Positions 1-7,975 of a stretch of DNA of 64,000 nt are shown piece after piece (position 1 is the stretch's first letter; every line of letters starts with the position of its first letter). The notes under the pieces are model-generated. The model was given only the letters and a program-made list of their open reading frames with translations, was not told the origin of the DNA and ran no database searches. A program made the position numbers and the translations under genes. The stretch comes from Lactobacillus sp. S2-2 (GTDB lineage: Bacteria > Bacillota > Bacilli > Lactobacillales > Lactobacillaceae): assembly GCF_021698855.1 (NCBI RefSeq), contig NZ_WWFA01000011.1:160530-224529 (forward strand). Reading direction: 5' to 3'.

Positions 1-2
1 TG

Positions 3-473
3 AATTCAGAAATTACTAATTACATCAAACAAAAACATAATTTAGTAATTGGAAACCATACTGCTGAAAATATTAAAATGAGTATTGGTAGTGCCAAAAT
101 AGATACTGAAAATAATGAGTCAATGTCTGTAAGAGGAAGAAATGCAGTTACTGGAATGCCAATGGAAGTTACGGTTGATAGTAACAGTATTGCTGAAGCA
201 TTAAATGACACAGTTCAAGCAATTATTAGTGGAGCAAAAGAAGTTCTTGAAATGGTACCACCTGAAATTGCGGCAGATGTTGTTGATCGTGGAATAATGC
301 TTACTGGTGGTGGAGCATTATTAAAAAATATCGATGAAGTTATTTCTGATGCTTTAACAGTACCAGTATTTATTTCAGAAAATCCATTAGATAATGTTGC
401 TAAAGGTGCAGGAACATTGCTTGAAAGAATCAGTGCTGATGGTAAAAAGAAAAGCTTTTTTAGTAGAAAATAA
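3..473 (+). CDS. mbl: MreB/Mbl rod-shape actin homologue, C-terminal part
   Basis: This is the C-terminal 156 codons of an MreB-family actin-like protein; the gene begins before the window. The reading frame is open from base 3 and continues the usual MreB text upstream of the first internal ATG at 78, so that ATG is not the start. The phosphate-binding segment [13 protein letters not shown] and the C-terminal ENPLDNVAKGAG are clear. MreB filaments lie under the membrane and guide peptidoglycan synthesis. A second, complete mreB lies at 16533 beside mreC. This copy sits with yidD and rodA, so I assign it to the Mbl/MreB2 branch. The family is certain; the subfamily is inferred from context. 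Confidence 0.9.
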   Translation, partial: NSEITNYIKQKHNLVIGNHTAENIKMSIGSAKIDTENNESMSVRGRNAVTGMPMEVTVDSNSIAEALNDTVQAIISGAKEVLEMVPPEIAADVVDRGIMLTGGGALLKNIDEVISDALTVPVFISENPLDNVAKGAGTLLERISADGKKKSFFSRK

Positions 474-485
474 GTTTGATATTAT

Positions 486-749
486 ATGATAACCTTAGTT
501 AGATTTTATCAAAAATATATTTCTCCGGTGTTTCCTCCAAGTTGTAGATATTATCCGACATGTTCAAATTATATGTTGGATGCTTTAAAGATTCATGGTG
601 TTTTTAAAGGAACCATTATGGGAATTTTTAGAATATTAAGATGTAATCCATTTCAAAAAGGTGGATATGATCCCGTACCAAAAAAATTCTCGATTAAAAG
701 AAATACTAAAGCACGTAATGATTATCGTAAGTCAATGAAATTAAAATAG
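486..749 (+). CDS. yidD: YidD membrane protein insertion efficiency factor
   Basis: This 87-residue protein has the complete YidD signature: an N-terminal amphipathic helix, then [10 protein letters not shown] around residues 20-30 and [14 protein letters not shown] near residue 55. YidD is a small peripheral membrane protein that helps YidC insert membrane proteins. It starts 13 bases after the mreB/mbl stop, so the two are probably cotranscribed. A hairpin directly overlapping its stop codon closes this part of the unit. The length is normal for the family and the conserved cysteines are present. Confidence 0.95.
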   Translation: MITLVRFYQKYISPVFPPSCRYYPTCSNYMLDALKIHGVFKGTIMGIFRILRCNPFQKGGYDPVPKKFSIKRNTKARNDYRKSMKLK

Positions 750-772
750 TCGATATTCATCGACTATTTTTA
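743..772 (+). terminator. Hairpin terminator after yidD
   Basis: A perfect 12-bp stem (743-754 with 759-770), a 4-base loop and a short T run. The left arm contains the yidD stop codon. It should end most transcription from mbl-yidD. The next ribosome binding site follows almost at once, so some readthrough into the DUF2969-rodA genes is likely. Confidence 0.8.
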
Positions 773-787
773 TATAAGGAGTAATTT

Positions 788-1000
788 ATGTCAAAAAAAG
801 AAAAACAAATTAATGTAGAAATTATTGATGAAAAAAACTCGATAAAGAATGTCCAAATTAATAAAGAAATAGTTGGTTCAATTATTAATGAAAATGATAA
901 ATTTATTGCAAAAATTAATGATGATTTGAATTATACTTTTAAAAATGAGTCTGATGCGTTGGAACAAATTATAAAAGAATATAATCTTCACCAAAATTAA
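788..1000 (+). CDS. DUF2969 family small protein
   Basis: This 70-residue, highly charged protein has no membrane segment or signal peptide. Its size, its sequence pattern (VEIIDEKNSIKNVQINKEI, then a predicted beta-rich middle and a helical C-terminus) and its position directly before rodA match the DUF2969 family of lactobacilli. The function is unknown. A strong AAGGAG lies 8 bases before the ATG. It is 18 bases upstream of rodA, so the two share a transcript and it may be connected with cell elongation, but that is only guilt by association. Confidence 0.75.
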   Translation: MSKKEKQINVEIIDEKNSIKNVQINKEIVGSIINENDKFIAKINDDLNYTFKNESDALEQIIKEYNLHQN

Positions 1001-1018
1001 AAAAAGGAGTCAATTAAT

Positions 1019-2215
1019 ATGTTGAAACAGTTTTCAAAAGAAAATGAATATAGAATTGACTGGGGTATTATATTTTGTGTGTTTATTCTTGCCTTAATTG
1101 GATTAGGATCAATTTATGTTGCATCAGTTCATGATTCTAGTGCTACAAGTATTACAAAAGCAGTAATATCACAATTGATGTGGTATTTTATCGGTGCAAT
1201 TGCTATTTTTGTTTTAATTAGATTTGATTCAGAGCAACTTTACAAATTGACGCCATTAGCATATGGTGTAGGGATTTTTTTGCTGATTGCTGTTTTGTTT
1301 TTATATAGTAGATCGTATGAAGTTAATACGGGTGCTAAAAGTTGGTTTCAATTAGGTCCTTTGACATTTCAACCATCTGAATTTATGAAGCCTGCGTATA
1401 TATTGATGTTAGCTAAGGTTGTTTCTAAACATAATACTGAATATCCTGTACATGAAGTAAATAGTGATTGGATATTAATTGGGAAAATGATTTTATGGAC
1501 ACTCCCAGTCGCTATTTTATTAAAGTTACAAAATGATTTTGGTACGATGCTTGTATTTTTTGCAATTTTAGGTGGTATGATAATTGTCTCTGGTGTAACT
1601 TGGAAAATACTTGCTCCTGCATTAATTGGAATTTTTACTTTTGGAACTACAATGATTTTTCTTGTTGTAACTAAAGTAGGACGAACAATTCTAGAACATG
1701 TAGGATTTAAGCAGTATCAATTTTCAAGAATTGATACTTGGCTTCATCCACAATCGGATACATCCAATAATGGATATCAATTATGGCAAAGCATTAAAGC
1801 AATTGGTTCAGGAGGAATTTCTGGAACGGGTTTTAATGTATCTCATGTTAACGTTCCTGTTAGGGAATCAGATATGATATTTTCTGTAATGGGAGAAAAT
1901 TTTGGATTTATTGGTGGATTTATTTTAATTTTTATTTATTTCATTTTAATTTATCAAATGGTGAAGGTAACTTTTGAAACTAGAAATGTATTTTATGCAT
2001 ATATTTCAACTGGTGTGATTATGATGATTTTATTCCATGTTTTTGAAAATATAGGAATGAGTATAGGACTATTACCAATGACGGGAATTCCACTCCCTTT
2101 CATTAGCCAAGGTGGTTCAGCTTTAATAGGTAATTTACTAGGAGTCGGTTTGATTATGTCAATGCAATATCATAATAAAAATTATGCTTTTAGTAATGAA
2201 AAAAACTTTTCTTAA
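1019..2215 (+). CDS. rodA: RodA/FtsW-type peptidoglycan glycosyltransferase
   Basis: This is a 398-residue SEDS-family polytopic membrane protein. SEDS proteins polymerise lipid II into glycan strands together with a class B penicillin-binding protein. Visible family marks are KLQNDFGTMLVFFA around residue 170 with the essential Asp, VPVRESDMIFSVMGENFGF around residue 280, and ISQGGSALIGNLLGVG near the C-terminus. About ten hydrophobic helices are present. Linkage to mbl favours RodA (elongation) over FtsW (division). An AAAAAGGAG lies 10 bases before the ATG. The gene ends about 75 bases before ddl. Confidence 0.92.
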   Translation: MLKQFSKENEYRIDWGIIFCVFILALIGLGSIYVASVHDSSATSITKAVISQLMWYFIGAIAIFVLIRFDSEQLYKLTPLAYGVGIFLLIAVLFLYSRSYEVNTGAKSWFQLGPLTFQPSEFMKPAYILMLAKVVSKHNTEYPVHEVNSDWILIGKMILWTLPVAILLKLQNDFGTMLVFFAILGGMIIVSGVTWKILAPALIGIFTFGTTMIFLVVTKVGRTILEHVGFKQYQFSRIDTWLHPQSDTSNNGYQLWQSIKAIGSGGISGTGFNVSHVNVPVRESDMIFSVMGENFGFIGGFILIFIYFILIYQMVKVTFETRNVFYAYISTGVIMMILFHVFENIGMSIGLLPMTGIPLPFISQGGSALIGNLLGVGLIMSMQYHNKNYAFSNEKNFS

Positions 2216-2252
2216 TAAAAAATGATTTTCTTATAAAGTCGACTGTAATTAA

Positions 2253-2261
2253 TGTTATAAT
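2253..2261 (+). promoter_or_regulatory. Extended -10 promoter for ddl
   Basis: TG-T-TATAAT forms a perfect extended -10 element 42 bases before the ddl start. No good -35 is seen at 17 bp, which is acceptable for an extended -10 promoter. Confidence 0.6.
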
Positions 2262-2302
2262 TAAGATTATATATAAAACGAAAAAATAAGGTGGATTCTG
2301 AA

Positions 2303-3442
2303 ATGGAAGATAATAAAAAACATGTAGCACTTTTATTTGGTGGAGATTCTTCGGAACACGATGTTTCAAAAAGATCTGCACGTAATATTTATGATGCAAT
2401 GGATAAAACAAAATATGAAGTAAGTTTATTTTTAATAACAAAAGATGGAATTATTCTTGATAATGATGCTTCACATAGAGTTTTTGAAGGTCAATCTGAA
2501 GATTCAGTTGTTAAAGAAGAAATGAATAATCTTGATTTAACTAACCCATTAGCTCCAATTGAAAACTTAAATAAAACAAATGAAGTTGATGTATTCTTCC
2601 CAATTGTTCATGGAAATTTAGGTGAAGATGGAACAATTCAAGGATTATTAAGATTACTAAAAAAACCATATGTTGGGTCAAATACTTTATCATCTTCAAT
2701 GTCTTATGATAAGGATATTACAAAGAAATTGTTAGATATTGAAGGAGTAAATAATACTAAATACGTATTATTGAGACCAGAAAATAAAGATGCATTTTCT
2801 TATGATGATTTGAGTAAAAAATTAGGCTCAGTCCTATTTATTAAACCTGCCAATCAAGGATCATCTATTGGAATTCATAAAGTAGAAAATGAACAAGAAT
2901 ACAGAGAAGCTATTCGTGATGCATTTAGATATGATACAAAAGTATTAGTAGAAGAATGTATTGATGGTCCTCAAGAAGTTGAAATCTCTATTCTAGGAAA
3001 TCTTGAACCAATTCCTTCTAAATTAGGAGCTATTAAGGTTCCAGAATCTGATGAATTTTATACTTATGATAATAAATTCGTTGATGCTAGCCAAGTGCAA
3101 TTTACAATTCCTGTTGAGTTACCTGATGAGGTAGCTAATGAAATTACTGATATGGCAATTAGAGCTTATAGAGCTTTAGATTTAAGAGGAATGGCTAGAA
3201 TTGATTTTCTAGTTTCAAAAGATATGAAACCTTATTTAGGTGAAATAAATACGTTACCAGGATTTACTAATATTTCATTATACCCACAATTATGGGAAGC
3301 TTCTGGTATTAGTTATGTTGAGTTAATTGATAAATTAATTGATTTAGCTATTGAAGAAAATGATAGACAAAAATCTATTCTTCATGATTTCAAACCACTT
3401 AATTCAGGAGATCAAGAAAAAGTTTATAAAGCTGAAAATTAA
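2303..3442 (+). CDS. ddl: D-alanine--D-alanine/D-lactate ligase, Phe-type
   Basis: An ATP-grasp ligase of 379 residues that joins D-Ala to D-Ala or D-lactate for the end of the cell-wall stem peptide. Marks are LLFGGDSSEHDVS near the start, the ATP-loop NQGSSIGIHKVE around residue 185, MARIDFLV, and GEINTLPGFT near residue 320. The start is placed at ATG 2303 because AGGTGG lies 8 bases upstream; the GTG at 2291 overlaps that site and has none of its own. Residue 259, in YDNKF, is Phe where E. coli DdlB has Tyr. In lactobacilli and Leuconostoc the Phe form makes D-Ala-D-Lac and goes with intrinsic vancomycin resistance. Confidence 0.93.
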   Translation: MEDNKKHVALLFGGDSSEHDVSKRSARNIYDAMDKTKYEVSLFLITKDGIILDNDASHRVFEGQSEDSVVKEEMNNLDLTNPLAPIENLNKTNEVDVFFPIVHGNLGEDGTIQGLLRLLKKPYVGSNTLSSSMSYDKDITKKLLDIEGVNNTKYVLLRPENKDAFSYDDLSKKLGSVLFIKPANQGSSIGIHKVENEQEYREAIRDAFRYDTKVLVEECIDGPQEVEISILGNLEPIPSKLGAIKVPESDEFYTYDNKFVDASQVQFTIPVELPDEVANEITDMAIRAYRALDLRGMARIDFLVSKDMKPYLGEINTLPGFTNISLYPQLWEASGISYVELIDKLIDLAIEENDRQKSILHDFKPLNSGDQEKVYKAEN

Positions 3443-3443
3443 T

Positions 3444-3476
3444 AAATAAGCCAATAGAAATTTATTGGCTTATTTG
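3444..3476 (+). terminator. Terminator after ddl
   Basis: A 13-bp perfect stem (3444-3456 with 3463-3475) with a 6-base loop, rich in A on the left and T on the right, two bases after the ddl stop. Confidence 0.85.
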
Positions 3477-3519
3477 CTTATAAATCATTGTATTCACAAT
3501 AGCCCAAAGGAGAAATATA

Positions 3520-4413
3520 ATGTTCAATAAAGATATACCTACAAAAAAGTTAGGACTTTTAGTAAAGAGGAAAAGAAAAAGTCTAGAGATGTCTCAAGCT
3601 GAATTAGCAAAAGATATTTGTACACAAGCTACTATTAGTATTTTAGAAAAAGGAAAAGATTTTCACTCATATGATATTGTTGATTCTATTTTGAAAAAAT
3701 TAAAAATTTCAAATGAAGAAGTACAAGAATTGAAAAGTCCAAGATATGGTGAAAAAAGATTAAATGATTATGAAAATGATTTTTTAAAAGGTGATTTTAA
3801 AAAAGCTAATGAAAAACTTATTACTATTAAGGAAGATAAACTTGATAGTAAAGAATTAATTGGTCGGTTAAATTTTTATAAAGGAATTGAGTTAATTAAT
3901 TCTGATGGTAATAAAGAAGACATTATTTGTATTTTTCAAAATATTATTAATGATTATTCTGACGATTTGGATTGGATTTATACAGCATGGAGTTATGTAG
4001 GGTTATCATATACATACATGGAAAATGAATGGTACAAAAGATCGATTGGATATGTTCCAATAATTAAGGAATATTTGTATAATGTTGTAAAAGCTTTTGA
4101 ACATAATCAAAAAGAACAGTTTAAGTCAATTCGCTTTGCTGCTTCAATTTGTTATTTATTTTATGATTTAGAACAATATGAAGCATTAGAAGAAGTTACC
4201 GATAGTTTAATAACTGTATTAAAGAAAAATTATTGTACTTACTATTTAAATAAGTTTTATTACTTTAAATCAGAAGTTGAGTTATTAAAAGGAAATCAAG
4301 AAAGCAATTTAAAATATTTGAAAATTTCAAATCAATTTAATTGTTTTCATGAAAATGATGAATTTTTATTACCTAGTTTTTTGATTAAAAAAAGTGAAGA
4401 AAAAAACAGATGA
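3520..4413 (+). CDS. XRE-family regulator with TPR-like sensor region (Rgg/PlcR type)
   Basis: This 297-residue protein has an N-terminal helix-turn-helix (about residues 10-65, with MSQAELAKDICTQATISILEKG) followed by about 230 residues of helical, aromatic-rich repeats resembling tetratricopeptide repeats. That architecture is typical of RRNPP peptide-sensing regulators such as Rgg and PlcR. No small peptide gene is visible on either side, so a cognate signal, if any, lies elsewhere. It is monocistronic between two terminators, with AAAGGAG 9 bases before the ATG. The DNA-binding part is certain. Peptide sensing is inferred from architecture only. Confidence 0.75.
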   Translation: MFNKDIPTKKLGLLVKRKRKSLEMSQAELAKDICTQATISILEKGKDFHSYDIVDSILKKLKISNEEVQELKSPRYGEKRLNDYENDFLKGDFKKANEKLITIKEDKLDSKELIGRLNFYKGIELINSDGNKEDIICIFQNIINDYSDDLDWIYTAWSYVGLSYTYMENEWYKRSIGYVPIIKEYLYNVVKAFEHNQKEQFKSIRFAASICYLFYDLEQYEALEEVTDSLITVLKKNYCTYYLNKFYYFKSEVELLKGNQESNLKYLKISNQFNCFHENDEFLLPSFLIKKSEEKNR

Positions 4414-4440
4414 TTGAATAATTAATCATCTGTTTTTTTT
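4401..4440. terminator. Bidirectional terminator between the XRE regulator and uspA
   Basis: A 10-bp stem (4406-4415 with 4424-4433) flanked by six A on the left and eight T on the right. It serves the two convergent genes; the stop codons of both lie within or beside it. Confidence 0.85.
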
Positions 4441-4902
4441 ATTATTAACATATTTATTATTTAAATCAGTTCTAACAACTAGTACATCACATTTAGCAGC
4501 TTTAGTTACATATTCTGTTAATGAACCAATTAATAGTCTTTCAACTGCATTTAAACCAGTTGCGCCAATTGTAATTAAATCAATATTTTCTTTTTCGGGA
4601 ATATCTCGAGCAATGATTGTTTTAGGAGATCCAAATTCAATTAGATATTCAATTTTAGTAATACCTTCTTTATGAGCATTATCAACATATTTTTCTAATA
4701 TTTTTTTGGAATTTGTAGTCATTTCTTCTTCAACCGAGTTATCAAAACTTGTGATATTTTGGAAAGCACGAATATCTAAAGCATGAACTAAGATAATTTT
4801 TGAATCATTTGCTTTTGCAATTGACATGGCCTTTTGAAAAGCCAATTCAGATTCATATGATCCATCTACTGGAACTAATATATTTTGATAGTTATTAATC
4901 AT
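4426..4902 (-). CDS. Universal stress protein, UspA family
   Basis: A 158-residue single-domain Usp protein. It carries the N-terminal ILVPVDGS (residues 8-15) and the nucleotide-binding GATGLNAVERLLIGS (113-127), which fits the ATP-binding subtype G-2X-G-9X-GS. These cytoplasmic proteins bind ATP and support survival under stress; the precise role here is unknown. A GAAAGAGG-type site precedes the ATG. It lies 18 bases after the small membrane gene on the same strand, so both may be transcribed with rarA. Confidence 0.92.
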   Translation of the reverse strand: MINNYQNILVPVDGSYESELAFQKAMSIAKANDSKIILVHALDIRAFQNITSFDNSVEEEMTTNSKKILEKYVDNAHKEGITKIEYLIEFGSPKTIIARDIPEKENIDLITIGATGLNAVERLLIGSLTEYVTKAAKCDVLVVRTDLNNKYVNNKKNR

Positions 4903-4920
4903 AATAGGGGAGCCTCTTTC

Positions 4921-5205
4921 TTATTTATTCATATATTGAATTATAAAAAGTTCAGGAATGAATGCACACATACAACCTAAAAATAAACTTGAAATAATTA
5001 ATAATTGTGTATCTACAAAAGCACTAATTAAAGCTAATATAGCCACTAATAGTATTATGATACCACTAATAAGTAAAATCAAAGAAAGTGAACGATACTT
5101 TTCTGGATGAAACATTAAAAATGGTTTATTTAAATGGGTTAAGAAATAAAATCCATTAATAAATAAAAGGGTTGAAAATAATATCATTAAAATTCTAATT
5201 GCCAT
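4921..5205 (-). CDS. Small three-helix membrane protein, unknown function
   Basis: This 94-residue protein has three clear hydrophobic helices (about 3-25, 39-64, 69-91) and few charged residues between them. I do not recognise the family. Its start overlaps the end of rarA by 11 bases and has its own AAAGGAG ribosome binding site, which supports real translation and coupling to rarA. It is probably an integral membrane protein. No function can be given. Confidence 0.7.
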   Translation of the reverse strand: MAIRILMILFSTLLFINGFYFLTHLNKPFLMFHPEKYRSLSLILLISGIIILLVAILALISAFVDTQLLIISSLFLGCMCAFIPELFIIQYMNK

Positions 5206-6481
5206 TTTGATTTCTCCTTTGAGCTTCTTTAAGGTTTAAATATCTTTCTCCAAACGCGGTTTCAATTTTACCATTATTTTTAGGGTAGTAGTAATGAGTT
5301 TTATTTAGATTATTAGGAAGATATTGTTGTGCAACCCAATCATTTTTGTAATCATGAGGAAATAAATATCCTGTGACTCCTAATTTTTCAGAACCTTGAT
5401 AGTGTGAATCCTTTAAATAATTAGGAATTTCATCAAAATTACCAGACTTAACATCAGAAATTGCTTTATCAATTGCACTAATGCTTGAATTAGATTTAGG
5501 AGAAACACACATTTCGATTATTATAGTAGATAAAGGTATGCGACCTTCAGGAAGTCCTAATTTTTCTGCAGCGTTACATGCTTGCACAACTCTTTCAGAT
5601 AAATTAGGATTGGCTAGTCCAATATCTTCATAGGATATTACAATTAATCTTCTAATCAGGCTTTTTAAATCACCAGCCTCAATTAGTCTTGCAGCATAGT
5701 GTAGTGCAGCATCAGTATCTGATCCTCTAATTGATTTTTGTAAAGCAGAAATTACATTATAATGTTCGTCACCATTTTTATCTGATCTGATTGATTTTTT
5801 TTGTAGACATTCTTCAACTATATGAACATTAATATTAATAATGTTCTTTTTATCTTTTTCGGTTGATTTTACTGCAAGTTCAAGTGCGTTTAATGAACTT
5901 CTTAAATCACCATTAGTAGCTGTTGAAATAAAATCTATTGCTTCACTATCGATATTTACATTATAATTTCCTAATCCATTTTCTTTATCATTAAGAGCTC
6001 TTTGAAGAGCTTTTTTTATATCATCACTATTTAAAGGAAAAACTTGAAAGATTTCTACTCTACTTCTAATCGCTGGATTAATATTTATATATGGATTTTC
6101 AGTTGTTGCACCAATTAATATTATTTGTCCGCTTTCCATTAGAGGGAGTAAAAAGTCTTGTTTAGTTTTATCTAACCGATGAATTTCATCAAGTAGTAAA
6201 ACTACTATTCCGCTCATTTTTGCTTCATTAGCTATTATTTGTAAATCTTTTTTTGTATCAGTTGCTGCATTTAAAATACGAAAGGCATATTTAGTTGATC
6301 CTGCTATAGCACTTGCAATACTTGTTTTTCCTGTTCCAGGAGGACCATATAAAATCATAGATGATAACATTTTTGCTTTTACCATTCGATTGATTATTTT
6401 ATTATCATTGATTAGATGATTTTGACCAACTACATCTTTAATTGTTTTTGGTCTCATTCGAAAGGCTAGGGGTTTATTCAT
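5195..6481 (-). CDS. rarA: Replication-associated recombination protein A (AAA+ ATPase)
   Basis: A 428-residue RarA/MgsA protein acting at stalled replication forks. The AAA+ core shows Walker A GPPGTGKT (46-53), Walker B LLLDEIH (96-101) and the sensor segment IGATTENPY. The C-terminal half has the family text IRGSDTDAALHYAARLIEAGD and YLKDSHYQGSEKLG. Length is normal. It is on the minus strand, following yueI by 18 bases and leading into the small membrane protein. AAGGAGAAATAA precedes the ATG. Confidence 0.96.
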   Translation of the reverse strand: MNKPLAFRMRPKTIKDVVGQNHLINDNKIINRMVKAKMLSSMILYGPPGTGKTSIASAIAGSTKYAFRILNAATDTKKDLQIIANEAKMSGIVVLLLDEIHRLDKTKQDFLLPLMESGQIILIGATTENPYININPAIRSRVEIFQVFPLNSDDIKKALQRALNDKENGLGNYNVNIDSEAIDFISTATNGDLRSSLNALELAVKSTEKDKKNIININVHIVEECLQKKSIRSDKNGDEHYNVISALQKSIRGSDTDAALHYAARLIEAGDLKSLIRRLIVISYEDIGLANPNLSERVVQACNAAEKLGLPEGRIPLSTIIIEMCVSPKSNSSISAIDKAISDVKSGNFDEIPNYLKDSHYQGSEKLGVTGYLFPHDYKNDWVAQQYLPNNLNKTHYYYPKNNGKIETAFGERYLNLKEAQRRNQNGN

Positions 6482-6499
6482 ATTTATTTCTCCTTAAAG

Positions 6500-6952
6500 T
6501 TACTTTTTATTAAAGAGTCTTGAAAGAAAAGTTTTTTTCCTAGCTGGCTTATCTTCAATATTAACTTTATTATCGGATGGTTTAAAAATATAATTTTCTT
6601 GATTAATTGCTTTTTCAGAAACAAATACTACACCAAAAGGGCTTTTTTCATAAATTTTATCATTTCTTTGAGTAAACTTTATGTTGTTGGATGAAGCTAA
6701 TTTAATATATGTCATAATAGATGACTGTCCAATAGTACCATTTAATAATAATTGATAGTCGTTATGATCATTGATTTCTTTCTTTAATATTTGTTGTGCT
6801 TCAATATTATTTATATCTTCCTTTTTTATTGCAAAATCAACTCTTTCAGCAAAAGTACCTAAAAATTTATGCTGTTCATCTGGGTTTATTTGAGGTGTAC
6901 TACCATTCATCGAGTTATCTAATCTGTTTTGTAGTGAATCATTATTTGCCAT
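6500..6952 (-). CDS. yueI: YueI family protein (DUF1694)
   Basis: A 150-residue soluble protein recognised by LGTFAERVDFAIKKEDI near residue 30 and YIKLASSNNIKFTQRNDK in the middle, followed by a flexible basic tail ending in KTFLSRLFNKK. This matches the YueI/DUF1694 family of Bacilli, whose fold resembles a ribosomal L7Ae-like domain and whose role is unknown. It is directly upstream of rarA on the same strand. An extended -10 (TGG-TAAAAT, minus strand, 6986-6994) is the likely promoter. Confidence 0.82.
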   Translation of the reverse strand: MANNDSLQNRLDNSMNGSTPQINPDEQHKFLGTFAERVDFAIKKEDINNIEAQQILKKEINDHNDYQLLLNGTIGQSSIMTYIKLASSNNIKFTQRNDKIYEKSPFGVVFVSEKAINQENYIFKPSDNKVNIEDKPARKKTFLSRLFNKK

Positions 6953-6985
6953 TTTAAAATCTCACTTTCATCATTTATAATTCGA

Positions 6986-6994
6986 ATTTTACCA
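6986..6994 (-). promoter_or_regulatory. Extended -10 promoter for yueI-rarA
   Basis: Read on the minus strand, TGG-TAAAAT lies 34 bases before the yueI start. It is the only promoter-like motif between the rpsD terminator and yueI. There is no convincing -35. Confidence 0.45.
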
Positions 6995-7006
6995 TATTTT
7001 ATATCT

Positions 7007-7037
7007 AAAAAAAAAACAATCAAAAATGATTGTTTTT
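7007..7037 (-). terminator. Terminator after rpsD
   Basis: A 10-bp stem (7013-7022 with 7027-7036) with a 4-base loop. On the minus strand a long T run follows, 25 bases beyond the rpsD stop. Confidence 0.85.
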
Positions 7038-7061
7038 AAGAATTTATATCTAATTTTGATA

Positions 7062-7667
7062 TTAACGGTTGTAGTATTCAACAACTAGTGCAGTATCAAT
7101 ATCAGCATTTAATTCATCAGGTTGTGGTAAACGAGTGAATGAACCTTCTAATTTGTCAGCATCAAAAGTGATGTATGATGGACGTGAAACAACAGCTTCA
7201 ACAGCATCTTTGATTGCAGCAACTTCTTTAGATTTTTCACGTACTCCAATTACTTGACCGATTTTAACTTGGTAAGAAGCAATATCAATACGTTTACCAT
7301 CAACAGTAATATGACCATGGTTAACTAATTGTCTAGCTTGAGGACGAGTAGTTGCTAAACCTAAACGGTAAACAATGTTATCTAAACGTCTTTCAAGCAT
7401 GATTTCAAAGTTATCACCATGCTTACCTTCACGGATTTTACCTGCACGTGTAAATAATGAATAAAATTGACGTTCAGTTAAACCGTACATAAAACGTAAC
7501 TTTTGCTTTTCTTGTAATTGTAGACCATACTCTGATAATTTTTGTCTACGTGATTGACCATGAACACCAGGAGCATAAGGACGACGTGATAATTCTTTAC
7601 CAGTACCTGACAAAGAGATACCTAAACGACGTGATATTCTCCAACTTGGACCTGTATATCTTGACAT
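7062..7667 (-). CDS. rpsD: 30S ribosomal protein S4
   Basis: A 201-residue S4 protein of the zinc-free type usual in Firmicutes. It has the N-terminal [15 protein letters not shown], the S4 RNA-binding domain with [30 protein letters not shown] (about residues 93-122), and a normal C-terminus. S4 starts assembly of the 30S 5' domain and often represses its own mRNA. GGAGG lies 11 bases before the ATG. It is transcribed alone, from its own promoter through a long folded leader and up to its own terminator. Confidence 0.98.
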   Translation of the reverse strand: MSRYTGPSWRISRRLGISLSGTGKELSRRPYAPGVHGQSRRQKLSEYGLQLQEKQKLRFMYGLTERQFYSLFTRAGKIREGKHGDNFEIMLERRLDNIVYRLGLATTRPQARQLVNHGHITVDGKRIDIASYQVKIGQVIGVREKSKEVAAIKDAVEAVVSRPSYITFDADKLEGSFTRLPQPDELNADIDTALVVEYYNR

Positions 7668-7700
7668 AAATAAAATTCCTCCAATGAATTATTTCTTGGA

Positions 7701-7842
7701 GTAAAATAATCGTTGTATGTTTAGTATTCGTGCATGTTCAACTGCAACTTTCACCTTTGCAGCCGAATAGGGTTACTAGTTTGACTATTTTTATAGCAAG
7801 AACATGTTGACGAGCTTACCACATACTGCTGCGTTATTTTAC
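7701..7842 (-). promoter_or_regulatory. Structured rpsD leader, probable S4 autoregulatory element
   Basis: Read on the minus strand, the 5' leader of rpsD folds into nested long-range helices: 7832-7842 with 7701-7712, then 7821-7826 with 7715-7720, then 7800-7806 with 7733-7739. Inside is a 6-bp hairpin (7742-7762). The closing helices bring the two leader ends together just above the Shine-Dalgarno. Firmicute rpsD leaders are known S4-binding autoregulators, and the position and shape fit. S4 binding itself is an inference. Confidence 0.7.
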
Positions 7843-7851
7843 ACATAAACT

Positions 7852-7879
7852 ATTTTATCAATATATATCAAAATGTCAA
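7852..7879 (-). promoter_or_regulatory. rpsD promoter
   Basis: On the minus strand a perfect TTGACA (7874-7879) is followed, after 16 bases, by TAAAAT (7852-7857). Transcription would start just upstream of the folded rpsD leader. A palindrome with arms ATCAAAAT/ATTTTGAT overlaps the -35. Confidence 0.75.
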
Positions 7880-7975
7880 TATTTTGATAATCTTTATTAT
7901 GTAGATTATTGCCATTATGATATAATTACAATATTATTTTACATAGAAAAATTCGTTTAAGGGATGGGACTGCAA

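Noticed and set aside
7868..7889. Palindrome over the rpsD -35 as a repressor operator
   Set aside because: In such AT-rich DNA an 8-bp A/T palindrome is expected by chance, and no matching site was noticed elsewhere.
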